Made by a program: the position numbers and the translations under genes. The notes under the pieces were generated by a model. The model had not been told where the DNA came from and searched no databases. It saw only the letters and a program-made list of their open reading frames with translations. DNA of 64,000 bases, from contig JAPNXP010000006.1 in NCBI GenBank assembly GCA_028753945.1, positions 1,922,001 to 1,986,000 on the forward strand, given 5' to 3'. The DNA comes from Hexactinellida sp. DTS-2022. Taxonomy: Eukaryota; Porifera; Hexactinellida. The first letter of the stretch is position 1, and every line of letters begins with the position of its first letter. Below are positions 11,473 through 23,670 of the stretch, piece after piece.

Positions 11473-12492
11473 TTTATAATTGTTGTTTTCAAATGCTAAA
11501 TAAGACTGCATAGTAGCTAACTGATCAGTGGCGAAGCGAACGAGACCAAAGGACTTGTTAATATGAATAATTTGATTATTTATTAGCAGTGGGGGTCGCA
11601 TTGGGGGCATGCTTACGGCGGTTCCAAAGGTTTGTGAGCATAATTGAAAGGGATGGGTATGCCACGAATATATAATAAAAGTCCCCCCCCCCGCCCCGGG
11701 ATGGCCAGATCCTTCGAATTCCCTGTTAATTTAGTGTTAATTAAACTAGTAACTTTCAGGCTTTATAAAGTCAATCTAACCAGGAAAAAGTGTGTCGAAT
11801 TCTCCACTGAAATAGGATAGTTTCATTTGTAATCCCAATATGTGTTCTGTAAAGCTTGTGTCTCAGGATATTTTCTTTACAAATAAACTGGAAAATTTCA
11901 TGATACTCTTCTAAATTCAATTCAAATCAGAAGACGTTAAGACAAATGGTTGATTAATTAGTTGGATCAGTTTGATTGATTGATTGAGTTGTAGACAAGA
12001 GCAATAAAATTTGCCCTATATAGTTGCGCCTCAAAATAGCAGTATAATTTGTAATAGCCCATCCATGGTTTATAGAGGGTGTAAAAAATCCAAATATGCA
12101 AGTTTTCTAATATATTTGGGGGTGATTAATTAATAATTCGCCAATCCTCAATTTGTGCTGTGAGGCAGCAGTAGCGATTTACATGAGTAAATAGGCGCCA
12201 ATTAAAAGTGAAATGATAAAGATTTTAAGGAACATTCAATCCGATAAATTATAGATATTTAAAAAAATAATGTTTCGATGTCATCTACACTCTAACCGAT
12301 ATTATACGCGTGTCTACTTTATGTTGTTTAGTCATCAAAAATTTGCCCGAATCGGATACGAAAGTTATAATGCATTTTTTTGTTTAATATATCACACCAG
12401 TATATAAATATTACTATGTATTTAATTAAGATACATCCAGAAAATATATAAATAAATAGAATGGATATATGATATAATAGAATTCAGAGTTA
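11473..12492. other. 3' flank of COMMD3, no gene
   Basis: 11527-11565 matches a 3' end of the Helitron-like family. A C-rich run lies near 11683-11698. Downstream of the COMMD3 stop (minus strand) an ATTAAA at about 12418-12424 could serve as a polyadenylation signal, but this is only a candidate. Confidence 0.35.
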
Positions 12493-12741
12493 TTAGGTAT
12501 AACTTATTTTTTCTATAGATTTAACGGCGTCACGGAACTTTGCTACTAAATCCTGCAATTCTTCAAAATTACATGTAAATAATAATGACTCTAACATAGT
12601 CTTTCCAATGGATTCATTGATTAAAGAAATTTGAAAGCAGAGATCGCACACATGTTCTATATCTTTGTTTTTTACATAATAATCTAGCTTCCAATTTGCA
12701 TCTAACAACTTTGGTAAATTAGACTGTATATGTTGCATAAC
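12493..12741 (-). CDS. COMMD3: COMMD3, exon 2 (C-terminal COMM domain)
   Basis: COMMD3 is part of the ten-member COMMD ring of the Commander complex, which works with the CCC and retriever assemblies in endosomal recycling of membrane proteins. This exon begins at a CCAG acceptor and encodes 82 residues plus stop. It holds the COMM domain, with LPKLLDANWKLDYYVKNK followed by a Cys-rich strand and FEELQDLVAKFRDAVKSIE. The corresponding human segment, from memory of the family, has LPHITDVSWRLEYQIK and EQLQDLVGKLKDASKSLE. The exon opens in phase 0, exactly as needed by the donor at 50306. The reading frame has no break, and the aromatic and LQDLV positions are conserved, so the gene looks functional. 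Partner exon: 50307-50642. Confidence 0.9.
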   Translation of the reverse strand, partial: VMQHIQSNLPKLLDANWKLDYYVKNKDIEHVCDLCFQISLINESIGKTMLESLLFTCNFEELQDLVAKFRDAVKSIEKISYT

Positions 12742-13009
12742 CTGGAAAAAGAAAAATATACAAATTAAATTAGAATTAGTTAAAAGTAGAAGTTTAATTG
12801 TTCAATGTGACTAACGAATTGGGTTGAATTGAAAAATAATAAAAAAATGTTGTATTGAGAACAAGCAAAACAGTAGAGTATTTTGTGCAGCTATTACCAG
12901 TAAGTTTTTTGTACTTGTAAAGGTACAACACTAAATAATTTGGTATACATTAAATGCATTTCATTTTCGCATGAGTTACCGTGACATAGTGCTTTAAGCA
13001 CTAATGAAC

Positions 13010-13110
13010 TTTTTCGGTCTTAGCGAAAGGTCGCTTAGCGACCTTTGTTCGTTCGTGTTAGACACTACCCAAAAACAATTGACGGCCGCTTCGCGGCCTT
13101 ACCCTCCTCA
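13010..13110. repeat. GC-rich hairpin repeat
   Basis: Short perfect hairpins (GGTCGCTTAGCGACC and GGCCGCTTCGCGGCC) match those in the Helitron-like copies at 1743 and 22105, so this is a fragment of that family. Flanking 12742-13009 and 13111-13530 show no gene. Confidence 0.5.
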
Positions 13111-13532
13111 AAGATCTTTCAGAACAAATAAGTTAAATCTGTGATTTGTATATTACACGTATTATTTCAGTTCAGTACGTAAGTTGTCATTGTATTTGGG
13201 AGCTAAAGTATGTCAACTCTGCATAATAAATTGGTTAATAACATTGATAGTATATTATGCATACTTATGTGATTGATGTAAGCCAATAATAAACCAAACT
13301 GATGGAAGCCAAATGTAATGAATCAAAGAATGCAATTTCGTAAATAAGAATAAATCACCAAACCATAGTTTTTGCAGTAGGCAGCACTAAGAAATTAAAT
13401 TTTTGTTAATAACTGGCGACGATAAATGTGAAAATTATAAAATTAAATAAATAGATGTAACACACTATTATTTAAAGTGACAAAATCTTGTGTCGCCAGA
13501 ATGAAAGTCGGAGAGCTGAATCCCAATTAGTA

Positions 13533-13703
13533 CAGCATATGTCGGATATAAGCACACCGGTTATAAGAACATATCGGATATAAGAACACTATGTTGGAAA
13601 TCGGTTGATATATAACCTGTATAATTTATGTCGGTTATAAGAACATGCCTGTTATAAGCACATCAAGTGCAGTTCCCGAAGATGTGCTTATAACCGGCAT
13701 CCA
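13533..13703. mobile_element. Pogo/Tigger-like MITE (about 171 bp)
   Basis: The ends carry the TATAAGCAC motif within inverted termini and are flanked by TA at 13531-13532 and 13704-13705. Several internal direct and inverted GGTTATAAGAACA units are present. Confidence 0.65.
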
Positions 13704-14392
13704 CTATATTATGATTTAATCATTAATTGATTATTGAATATAAGAAATGGAAACAAGTACCGAGTATCCTTGTAATGACCAGTCTCACTTTATACCATAA
13801 TGCAAGAATTCAAATAATTTGATAACGGTTTTCTTCCTAAACCCTAAGGTCGTAGATATCGCAGCGTATAAATTTCAAATAAACAGTTAAAAGGGTCATT
13901 TCTAGATATTATTAGTGTAGATTGAACGCGGGTAACAAGAACTACAGTTGCGTATCTAATTTTAAACTGGAAATTGACAGGAAGAACTAACTTACAGTTT
14001 GATCAGTATGTAATAATTCGACAATGCAGTTTCGAATATAGGTTAATTATAGTGAGAACTCGCTGTTTCACATCAAATTATATATATAAACATCATATTC
14101 TAAGTAAACCTAAGGAAGGCGCTGTACATTCATTCGGAGTGGTACGGCATTCGAAAACTGCCTCACAGGTAGACCACTGGAGCTGGCTAGTGAAACTCAA
14201 ATCTACTCCCTGTTAAATAGAGACACTGTATCGACTCTGAATAATTAATGCCATATTGCATTCGGGACCAATTTGATTACAAATTGTTTATTCTTATATC
14301 TACACTAACCAGCCAAAAGTAATTGAATAATAGGTAATTTAGTCCTGGTAAGTTATTGACAGCTGTTAAAACTACTCTGAAATGACTATAAA

Positions 14393-14850
14393 CTAGCGCG
14401 CTTCGCTTGCTAGGTCGCTTCGCGGCAAAATACAACCACACACAATCCGCTTCGCCGTTAGTGTGTGGTTTAGAAGTACTAACCTTTTTGCACTTCGCTA
14501 CAAGGAAACTTTGGTACATGGGTTGTTAAATGTTCGGAAATGGTTTGTAGTTGCATACACTCCACACTTTAAAAAGCGCATCTTTTCCCATCTTTACATA
14601 ATATACTTTGAAAAACGCCTGGCTTTGTACTCTATATAAGGCCTAACAGTAGATGTACCATGGATGCGGTAATAGATGGACTTTAGGAATAGAATAATCT
14701 TATGGGAGTGAACATAAAAGCACTTAAATGCATCTCAAGTCAAATATTTCCAAACCCAGTATATCCGTGAAGAAGAAACCAATAGATTTATTTGAAATTA
14801 ATAGATTTTAATTATAATAAGTCAACCGACATACAAAAATACAAACATTT
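14393..14850 (-). mobile_element. Helitron-like element, 5' end not found
   Basis: The minus-strand 3' end has GCCGCGAAGCGACCTAGC and ends GCGCTAGT, close to a Helitron CTAG-T end. The part around 14630-14850 is an inverted match to 49610-49860 inside the Helitron-like copy at 49435. A (TC)n tract lies just beyond at 14902-14927. Confidence 0.5.
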
Positions 14851-14901
14851 AAACTACTGTAATACACAACACATATACGAAATACAACATGTCTTGGAAC
14901 T

Positions 14902-14927
<26 letters not shown>
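14902..14927. repeat. (TC)n microsatellite
   Basis: An uninterrupted CT dinucleotide run of 26 bases. From here to about 16100 the sequence is AT-rich and I recognise no gene. Confidence 0.9.
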
Positions 14928-14932
<5 letters not shown>

Positions 14933-16117
14933 CACATCATTTGACAATTAAGTATACTTTATAGCGCGAAATCTAAGATACAAATCACAGTGGTTTATTG
15001 GACAATTTTTTACCTATTCTGATCTCTTCAAAAACATTTTTATCGTGTTCAGCATATCGAGAACCTAGGTAACTGTTTTTACAGTTAAAATTCCGAGTAG
15101 AATTAGAAATATGATGCAGTGTCTATAGTTTCAATGGCTAAATAAAATTGAAGAAATTTTGTGGTTAACTATTATGAATCATTTCATGCTCGTGTATCTC
15201 ATTAGGTTTCGATCACAATCAACTAATACTTTAACAGTGTTTAATTATAGTTTATATCATCCTAAAAATGTTGAATACTCTTCATATAATTATTTGTCCT
15301 TTAGTATAATTATCATTGCAAATTATGATTAGCTGGAAGTGTCCGAACTGCTAAATTCCATCTATTGGTATTGCGTAAACTTGTGTGTCGTGTCGTGTCG
15401 TTTTACTAGCCCTATTTATATATAAAGTATAACTATATAGCTTGAATTTTAACCACTTTCCAGCCCCGCGAACCGCGCGCAAAATATAATCTACTTGTCT
15501 ATATACGGGAGCTTTGAAGATTTATATACGAAGATTTTAATTTTTTTATCAAAATCTCATCAATTAGTAAACTAAATGAATAATTTAGAAGCGTGGGATT
15601 ACCTTTCAACCAAGGAAACTATACGGGTTGCTGTAAATGTAATAGAAAATGCAAGGGTGATCAAATGCCAAAATTGGAACAAGAAAAACTGGTCGAAACG
15701 TTGATGTTAAAAAAGCTGGTTATTTGACTAGCCTAGGCTCTCGAATTACATTATCAACTTAATTTATATCTACACCATGCATTTATTTAAAGATACATAT
15801 AAATGAATTAGCTCTAGTTTATTTGAAAATACTAATTTAGCAAATATTTGTGGAATTATGGGAATAAATAAAACACTATGACGTCATAACTTAAAAATTT
15901 GAAGCCGTACTAATTTTCTGAGTCCATAATGGATTCATAGGTATAGATAACCCATGGGTATATAATACATTTGATAAGTCTATCTGCTCTGGAAATACCG
16001 ACTTCCTGTAAACGATCCAAATAAATCACTGTGCAAATATAAAGAAATTAAGTGCTAACAACAATAAATATTATGTAATGGTAAATAATAATTCAGGAGA
16101 ATTATTTCAATTTACGT

Positions 16118-18925
16118 TTATCGATAGATATTTGAAGCACAGAGGAATTGTAGTTTTAATTTTACTGGCAAGAAAACAATTAGAAGCAATAAGATTAACT
16201 TGCTCAATATATTCCAACTGTACACATCGTAATTAATACAATTTGATTTCCAGATAGCAATATCATCATTATTTCCCATGTATATCAAGGTGAATTCTAC
16301 TAATAACCTTCTAGAGGGACCGTCTACAAGCAAAGTCAACAGCTGATTATTATTTTCTATTGCAATCATTTTCTTCCATAAAGTTATAACTGAAGTAAGA
16401 ACAGGCTCGGACGGATACTTAAGTCCGCCACGATCTGTTAATTGTAAGAGCTTAAACTCAGTATGTGATTCAACATCAAAAACAAATTCTTTATCATAAG
16501 TTAAAGTATCAGTGCACACATGGCATTCCGGAGATCTTTTTAAGAACTTATGGACCGTATAGCCTGCGATAAAAGCTAACGACTGAAGGATTTGTTGAGA
16601 GCATTCAATGGATGATAGATCGCCAATTTCATCAAGAAAAGGCATTACAGCTATTACATCATCACTAGATGTATCAGAGGGGGTAGAAAAAGACTTTACA
16701 AATGTCTGAATCGTTTGGAAAGCGTCTTGTTGGTCTGAAAACATGTTTAATATACTAGAAAGTTTAAGACGACGCTCGGTTTCAAGAATCTGAAGGTAAG
16801 AAATATGGTGATTCGAACCCGACATCATACAGTAGAGTCCAAATTGGTGTTCCAACGGGTCAGTTTGTAAAAAGGATGATAATACATAAGAAAAGCCACA
16901 ATTTTCAGTTAGATGGTTAGTTATAAGTGGTAAGGCAGTACAGGCGTGTCTAAAACTAGTATACGTTTGCTTACTCAATTTACCCGTTTTGTCAGGTAAA
17001 TCCTGCCAAGCATCTAGCCAAATACTATACGTGTCAAAAATAAAAATTGTCCATCGTTTAAGATCAACGGTCTTGAGAGGCTATCATTTAAACGGGTCCC
17101 TTTGAACCGCGTATTGATATTGAATATTTTCCAAAGAGTAAGAAGGATACTTACGAAACTAGATGTATTATTACGATACTTCGGACAACGACTTTCATCT
17201 TGGATTTCAAGAGCAGATAGTGTAAGTTCGCTAACAACCTTCAAAACCGATATGACATTTTGCTTTCTAAACTAGATGGAAAATGAGCTTTTACAGTCAA
17301 GTGAGGGGCTAGTTTTGCTAAACTGTATCGTTCAGAATTGTAGAGAAGGCGTACATCTTGAAAGGAAGCAGAATGGATACTGAGGGGGTAGCTGCATTTA
17401 TCAATGTCAATATGTTCAAAATTTGGAAAACGAAATGTTTTATCAAAAAATTTCTGATTTAACCAATTATTGCGTATACTTTTCAATATATGGACAAAAT
17501 CAAATGTAAGGAAGAGAGGTTTATTTTCATCTAAAGGGTGGAGTACTCTAGTTTCCAGCTTTCCACTAAGAGAAAACAATTTAAACAAGTTTACATTCAA
17601 TGGGTAGTTATCGGTAGAAATCATTTGGACCTTTAAACCACAATGCTCAATATCGATTATACAAGATTTGATAGTGGGAAAGATTTTTTTAGCTGAGATA
17701 GTTGCACATGGTAACAAACGGGTAATACAAGACCATTTCCTATGCAAACTAGACACCATAATCGCGAATACAGTTTCCGTCGGATCCTCAGGGTTCAAAT
17801 TTGGTGCAAATATTTTCCCGCCTTTATAAGCAATATCAGATTTAACATGGATTTCATCCATTTGAATGATGAAATTTTTTCCTCGGAACTGAAGCAAGAT
17901 GTAGCCTGGGTGAGATAAGTGCAAAAATCATTTTCAAGAACGAAGGAAGAATACAACTTATCTAATGTATGGACATGTGGTAGAGAATACATTCTAAACC
18001 CTGAAGATAGATATAACAAGCTGGAGAATTGAGATGAGTCTTAATGGACATAATTTGTGTTATTATATTGTATCTTTGCCTGTTTTTAGCAATAAATCTA
18101 TTTTCTAATTGACAGAGGATAAATTGAAGCTTAGCAAAATCTGAAGAATTGTATGTAGGTCCGTCGTAACGCGCTAAATCATCAATAACGTTATTTCTAT
18201 GTTTTTTGGCAAGAGGAATATGGTATGAATATGAGCTACAACTAGAATCAGAGACAGACTTTAAGGAGATTTCATGCAGTATAGATTCAATTTGTCGAAT
18301 ATCATTAACTGAATTTACAGAAAGGGGAATACTTTGTCCATGGAACCAGGCGGATACAGATAAAAAATTATTTACTTCCAAGTATAAATCGACGGAAACA
18401 ATCCTATCAACCATGTTGGGTTGAATGAACTTAGTATTATGATTATCAGGATGCCATACTAACCAATTATCAGGTAATGCAATCAAGATTAACTTTAGAT
18501 CCTTTAAAATTTCTGATGATGTACTGATGTTTCTCCTCACTCTCACATAGTAAGCTAAGCTGTAGTGTCTGATTCATCAATTCTTCTTCTTTTGCGTCAT
18601 ACGACAAGCGAATCCGTTTGGTTGTTGTGGTTGAAGAATAGTAGGATGGACAACCAGGAAGTAAGTGCTGCGCCGTCTCTCAACTTGGGCTTTGCACGAG
18701 GTATTTCAGTGAAAGTTTAGTCTCCATTGGGAACCTTGTGAGAAACTTCGACATCTTCTCGAAAATGCTTCACACATACTTTGACTACCTTGAGCTTAAT
18801 AATATTCTCTCGGTGAAGAGCCCGTATCCAAGCTTGTCTGAGTCCTGGTATCCTGAATATAGGAACTCGATTCATCTGGGCTATAGTTACTTCTGCATCC
18901 GGGGGCTGAGAAACTGCTGGGCATA
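16118..18925 (-). pseudogene. THAP9/P-element-like transposase, copy A
   Basis: Read on the minus strand, the order is that of THAP9/P-element transposases. A THAP finger (about 18590-18925) has PGCRSNYSPDESS, then VCVKHFRED, IPRAKPKL and DGAA. A central coiled region follows. The RNase-H-like core has IIQMDEIHVKSDIAYKGG, then MISTDNYPLNVNLFKLFS and FDFVHILKSIRNNWL. The C-terminal part has PLEHQFGLYCMMSGSNHHI with QILETERRLK, then FIAGYTVHKFLKRSPECHVC and a LTDRGGLKYPS motif. Asp residues in MDEIH and STDN are the likely metal ligands. Four or more frame changes break it, but few residues seem lost. It diverges clearly from copies B and C. Confidence 0.85.
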
Positions 18926-19216
18926 ATGTAAATGAATATAATAGTTAGAAGTGAATAGGAACAGTAGTGGACAAGAAAATGACAAAATAAATAAATAGAG
19001 AGGCTAATAATCAGTAAAGATATAAACTTAGCATTTAGTGGGGTAGTTGAAACAAAAAAATGTGGTTAATTCTAAATAGAAATATGGTTAAAATATTGTG
19101 GTTGGTTAAATATTACAATCTATTAGTGCATCCCTAGTTCATAATTTCATGGTTACTGTTAGGCCTTATATAGAGTAAGCTATGGTTAGGTTTACAATTT
19201 ATTAGTTTACAAAACA

Positions 19217-20178
19217 ATGGCTACTCCTGCTTCTAGTTCTGATGCTGTTGGCAAGAAAATAAAAAGAATTGTGTTGACTATTTCTGAAAAGCTCAAGGTC
19301 TGTGAGATGGTGAGTATTACTCACCATCTCACAGACCTTGAGCACAAACCTTGAACCTTGAGGTGGTTCCACAGTGGTGACGTGCTATATATTTTAGGAA
19401 TTTTACCACGTGATATATTTATTTTTCTCACATTCATTACAGAGTGCTCTGAAAGAATCGTTCTTATATAGTGAGAAAATGCCAAATTTCACTCATGCTG
19501 GGATTGATAAAAAATCAACCTTTCAAGCTAATAGGAACAGCGATCACAAAAAATATATTGGAATCGAAAATAAATATGTTATTGGAAAGATCTTATTTAC
19601 CAAAGGTGAATGCGATTGAAAGTATATTCATATACTGTATCAATTGTGGAATCACATAAAATATTTTAGAAGCCTCCCTAAAAAACACAAGCTTAGTATA
19701 TGTACAAAATAATCAAGAATAAGCAGAACTTGTTCTTGATGTGATATTATGGTATCGTTTGTCAAAATCATATTTAGCCGGATATTGGCCGGATAACCGG
19801 TTAATTGAGCACCGGATATCCGGATCCGGCCGGAGTAGAGAATCTCTAATCCGGTACAGCTGTAGTGAGTAATGGAAGATCTTTGACGAGCGTTGCTAAA
19901 GAATTTGATACATCGAAATCTACAATTCATGAAACAGTGAATAACCAGGATAAGCTACAAACTTTCTAACAGAAAATCAGGACGGAGGCTGTGTTAATAA
20001 TAGGCGAATAGTTAGAAGAGCTGATCTAGTGCCGCTAGATAAAGCAGTGTATATGTGGTTCGTTCAGCTGCGTTGCAAGGGAACTCCAATTAGTGGCCCA
20101 ATGTTGATAGCTAAAGCCTTGCAACTTTATCCATTGATATATCCTAATGACTCAGATCCTATCTCATTCAAAGCATGA
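19217..20178 (+). pseudogene. Tigger/pogo-like transposase, N-terminal part
   Basis: Starts MATPASSSDAVGKK followed by LTISEKLKVCEMV, the usual psq-type DNA-binding start. After a disrupted stretch the frame resumes with GRSLTSVAKEFDTSKSTIHE and DKLQTF. A CENP-B/Tc5-type helix-turn-helix follows: LDKAVYMWFVQLRCKGTPIS, then PMLIAKALQLYP and SFKA. Tigger proteins are pogo-superfamily transposases with a DDE core after these domains, but here the core is absent and the next recognisable part is the tail at 25741-26110. A 53-bp perfect palindrome (19291-19343) and CCGGAT-rich sequence (19770-19850) interrupt the gene. Confidence 0.75.
19291..19343. repeat. Perfect 26-bp inverted duplication, one-base loop
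   Basis: The left arm 19291-19316 is part of the Tigger-like coding sequence (codons for KLKVCEMV). The right arm 19318-19343 is its exact reverse complement, separated by a single T. It is an inverted duplication of coding sequence, not a transposon end. Confidence 0.9.
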
Positions 20179-21465
20179 ACACTGGTAGGGTGGAGTGAAA
20201 TTAGTAAATTCTGGAATTTCTTTACGAGACTCGGTGAGTCTTTGAGGTTCATCAAATGAAACAACCATGCATAATCTCAGCCAAATTTATACACGTTTGA
20301 CCCCACCGCAGGCGGCCCGAAGAATCTTCGAATTAAACTAAATTAAATTTGGTGATTGACAAAACCAATCAACTTTTAAACGCTCTCAGATTTATCTTTT
20401 CATTAGAATTTAATCGGTCTAGTTGAAAACCTTTAAAATCATATTTCTGAAATACTATAGCATCAACCTATGATCTTATCAATGCTTGTTTGATTTTGGT
20501 AAAATGAATTTCTAATATTTTTAAGGTTTCAAAACCACCTGAGTAAATTCCTATTCCACTTGTCTTCGCAATAAGCTAGTATATCTGTTCTATATATAAT
20601 TAGGTTTCTTGAAAGAAGTTTAGTAAAGACATTCTTTTGAATTCTTTCGAAATCTTCCAAATGGCAAAACCCTTGACTAGGAGTGAAACACACCATCCAC
20701 TCTTTGCAAATCCCACAAAATTTCCATTATCCCAGCTTCCACTAAAAATAGAAGTATTGTTGCATTTTGAAGACTTGCGATTAGAAAACACACTTTCCGG
20801 ATCTTTCCCACCATCAAGCTTAGAGATTGCAAAGCTAGTTTCTAAGGATGTAATGGATGTTTGGAACCGCGCAACGATACCTACAATTGCAGAAAGTGGG
20901 GTTCAAAAATATATAGTCTCCCTGATACAGAAGATTAGGGATCTTTCTCGAAATTCAAATGAAAGAAAAACGAGGGACTCATTCAAAAGGAAAGTTTGTG
21001 AATCCGATCAATTATTTGATATCTGATTATGTCCTTGTTTTAAAGTCGCTCAAATTCAAGTCTAAACCTTACCCGGGAAATGTGCCAATGTACTCCGAAA
21101 ATTCGCATGAATAATATTGATTTAAAATTTTATTTTTATCAGATTGGACATCGATTAAAACATATTGGTCCAGTAAATGTATCCGAAACTCGTCTAAATT
21201 TGGCAAGGATGGCTAGGAAAGCAGAAGAAGACAGACTAGCTGAGAGAGAATCTGAAATAATTGAGAATTGTAGTTACGGTGAACTCACAGAGAGGCAAAT
21301 TGAAGTTGATGAAAATTTCGAAAATTTTATTCAAGTGAGCCCAATTGATGTTGAAGATGAATTATTTCATATTTATGAACGTACTTCTGACAATAATACA
21401 AACAAATATCCCAATCTACCAAGAGCAGCCATCAGATATGGAGTATCTGACCGTGCAGCTCACAG

Positions 21466-22018
21466 TGGGAATTTTCAGGGGGGTAAGTGGAAGTAGGAAA
21501 AACTATGCTAGATAGACTCTAATGAAGTATTATTAACATATAGGTTATCGGTAGCTGCAAACTGAATGGCACTATCAAAAATGATGTACGTAGTCTCCTA
21601 AACGTAGTTCTAGACAATTCGTGTTAATTTTGTCATAAATTATACTTTAGGTTTGTTAACAAATTTTTTATTGTTCACTCATGATTATTGATTAAATTTC
21701 TTGAACAAGGTATAATTTTATCAAAAATCCTAATATATATGGTTCAAAGTTATTAAGTGATCCACGTCGGCGCTTTTCGCGTATTTAGAAACTATTTTAT
21801 AAGAATATTACATCACCTAGATTTTAGAGCTAGTAGAACCTAGTTTTGACAATATTGTTGAGATCTCAGTATGTAAAAAGTATTTTTCCAACAATATGCC
21901 GACAGTTCAGCTCCCTGCTAAACTTTAATTCATCAAATTGACACCGAATTGTTTGATATTAGTCAGATTCTAATTCATTGTAATCCATAACTCATTGGAT
22001 TCGAGTTAAGAAATTCAA
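21466..22018 (+). repeat. Dispersed repeat, second copy at 33045-33580
   Basis: About 550 bp shared in the same orientation with 33045-33580 at high identity, starting near TTTTCAGGGG and ending near TTCGAGTTAAGAAA. No inverted termini seen. In this copy it follows directly after the coding motif GVSDRAA, so it is an insertion or an intron shared with another copy of the same transposon. Confidence 0.7.
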
Positions 22019-22104
22019 AAGCTTCCTTGTTATGGATAAGAAATAATTTTAATTAAAGGAGTATAATTTGTACTTGAATCACTTATCTTAATAAATTAAT
22101 TAAT

Positions 22105-22674
22105 ACGAGCCCTTCGGTCTCGGTCGCTTCGCGACGGATTACTCTCTCACAAAAGTCGTTTCGCGACTTTTGTTCGTTCGAATTAGGCACTACGCAATAC
22201 AATTAACGGCCGCTTCGCGGCCTTTCCCTCCCCAAAAGCAATCACATTAATAATGAGTTTTAAAAGCTCAATAAATTTCAGTTACACGATAAGAAAGCTC
22301 GAATCAAAATAATACTTAAAGAAAAACAGGCAATAGAATAGACAAATGATTGATTGGTTAAATGAATTTATTTTCAATCAATCAAATTGGAGCCTCAGAA
22401 AATCTTTCTATTATGCACAGGCTACTTATACTAATTGATGAAATCTGCTAATCCATACTAATAAACCCTCGAATTTAATTGGCTAACATATTTTGTCACC
22501 TTCAAATGTGAATATTTCTCTTCAAAAACCAATAGATCGTTGTCGCAGTACAAAATTACGTCTGTATACAAATTTTCAGCTTTCTAGGACTCGTAGTCTT
22601 TCCAATTAATTCTGGACAAACAAACAAACAACCAAAGACACACACACACAACAATTCCTCTTTTTATATATAGA
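22105..22674 (-). mobile_element. Helitron-like non-autonomous element (570 bp)
   Basis: The minus-strand 5' end is TCTATATATAAAAAG after an A, followed by a GT-rich run. The 3' end has TCGCGAAGCGACCGAGACCG and then GGGCTCGTA. Internal hairpins of the GGCCGCTTCGCGGCC type match 13080 and 1800. It is nested in the 100-bp-TIR transposon. Confidence 0.55.
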
Positions 22675-23471
22675 TTACAAGAAAATATCTGTGGGCAAAT
22701 TTTTGCGCATCTGGAATTTGGCTTATATTGAAGTTAAATATATCTACTTTATATTAAAAACACTAAAAAACCCGCATGAGCCTGGACACGTATTTCCCAT
22801 CACCTTGAAGGAGGAGGACTAAGCAAGAATTTATTGTCCGAATCGCATATTTTCCGTTAGCCACATCCCATAATAAATTATACTCAGATGTTATTATGAT
22901 ATCTAATATATATAATTAAACCATTTATATCAGAATATTCAAAAGAGAAGTCATTCTCATGAACAGTTTTCTCAAAATCTGCAATGAAGCATTAGTAACT
23001 TTCTATGACCGCAAAATAGAAATTCAAATTGTTAAAAATCTAATACTTTGAATAGTCATAGCAACCAAAATATTTCTTAGATCAGTATGAAATTATGCAT
23101 TACTAGGTGATTTGAAATTCTGAATTCAGTGGTAACCACGAATTCAAGTTTCAAGAGAATGATAATTTTATCCTATTTCCACCTAAATTCCCACTGTCCA
23201 GCTGCAGCAATTTGTAACTCGATGATGGATGATTTAAACCTATTAAATGAATCTATAAAACTAGACAGATCAAAAGTTCGGAGAGAAAAGAATCGTGTGA
23301 TGTCGACCCTACGGGAGTCTCACGAGCGAAAAGGTCTTGTTGCTATCGCATTTGATTCTCGAAAGGATGACACTAAAGTTTCAGTCGAGAAACTCCACGG
23401 TAAAAAATCTTTTATGATATTGAAAGAAGAACATCTCTCGGTTTTGGAGGAACCTGGTTCATTGTACCTAG

Positions 23472-23670
23472 CAGGCACGTAGCTAGAGTATGTAATTCAG
23501 GGGGGCAAGTTTTATGTTGGGGGGGCAAGTGCAGGGAGTCGGGGGGGCAAGTGGGGGACGAATCACTCTATTTACTATAACGAACACTTCCTAATTCTCT
23601 TGGGAGGGGGGGCGAGAAGTATTTTTGGGGGGCAATCGCCCCCCCTCGCCCCCCCATAGCTACGTGCCTG
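23472..23670. mobile_element. hAT-type MITE with exact 8-bp TSD (199 bp)
   Basis: Ends are CAGGCACGTAGCTA and its exact reverse complement. The target duplication GTACCTAG is at 23464-23471 and 23671-23678. The interior is G-runs on one side and C-runs on the other. It lies inside the coding sequence just after EEPGSLYL; without it the frame would run straight on into the next conserved block. Confidence 0.95.

Noticed and set aside
13010-13110. Hairpin-rich segment as tRNA or structured RNA gene
   Set aside because: No cloverleaf, A/B boxes or anticodon arm; the same hairpins recur in Helitron-like copies.
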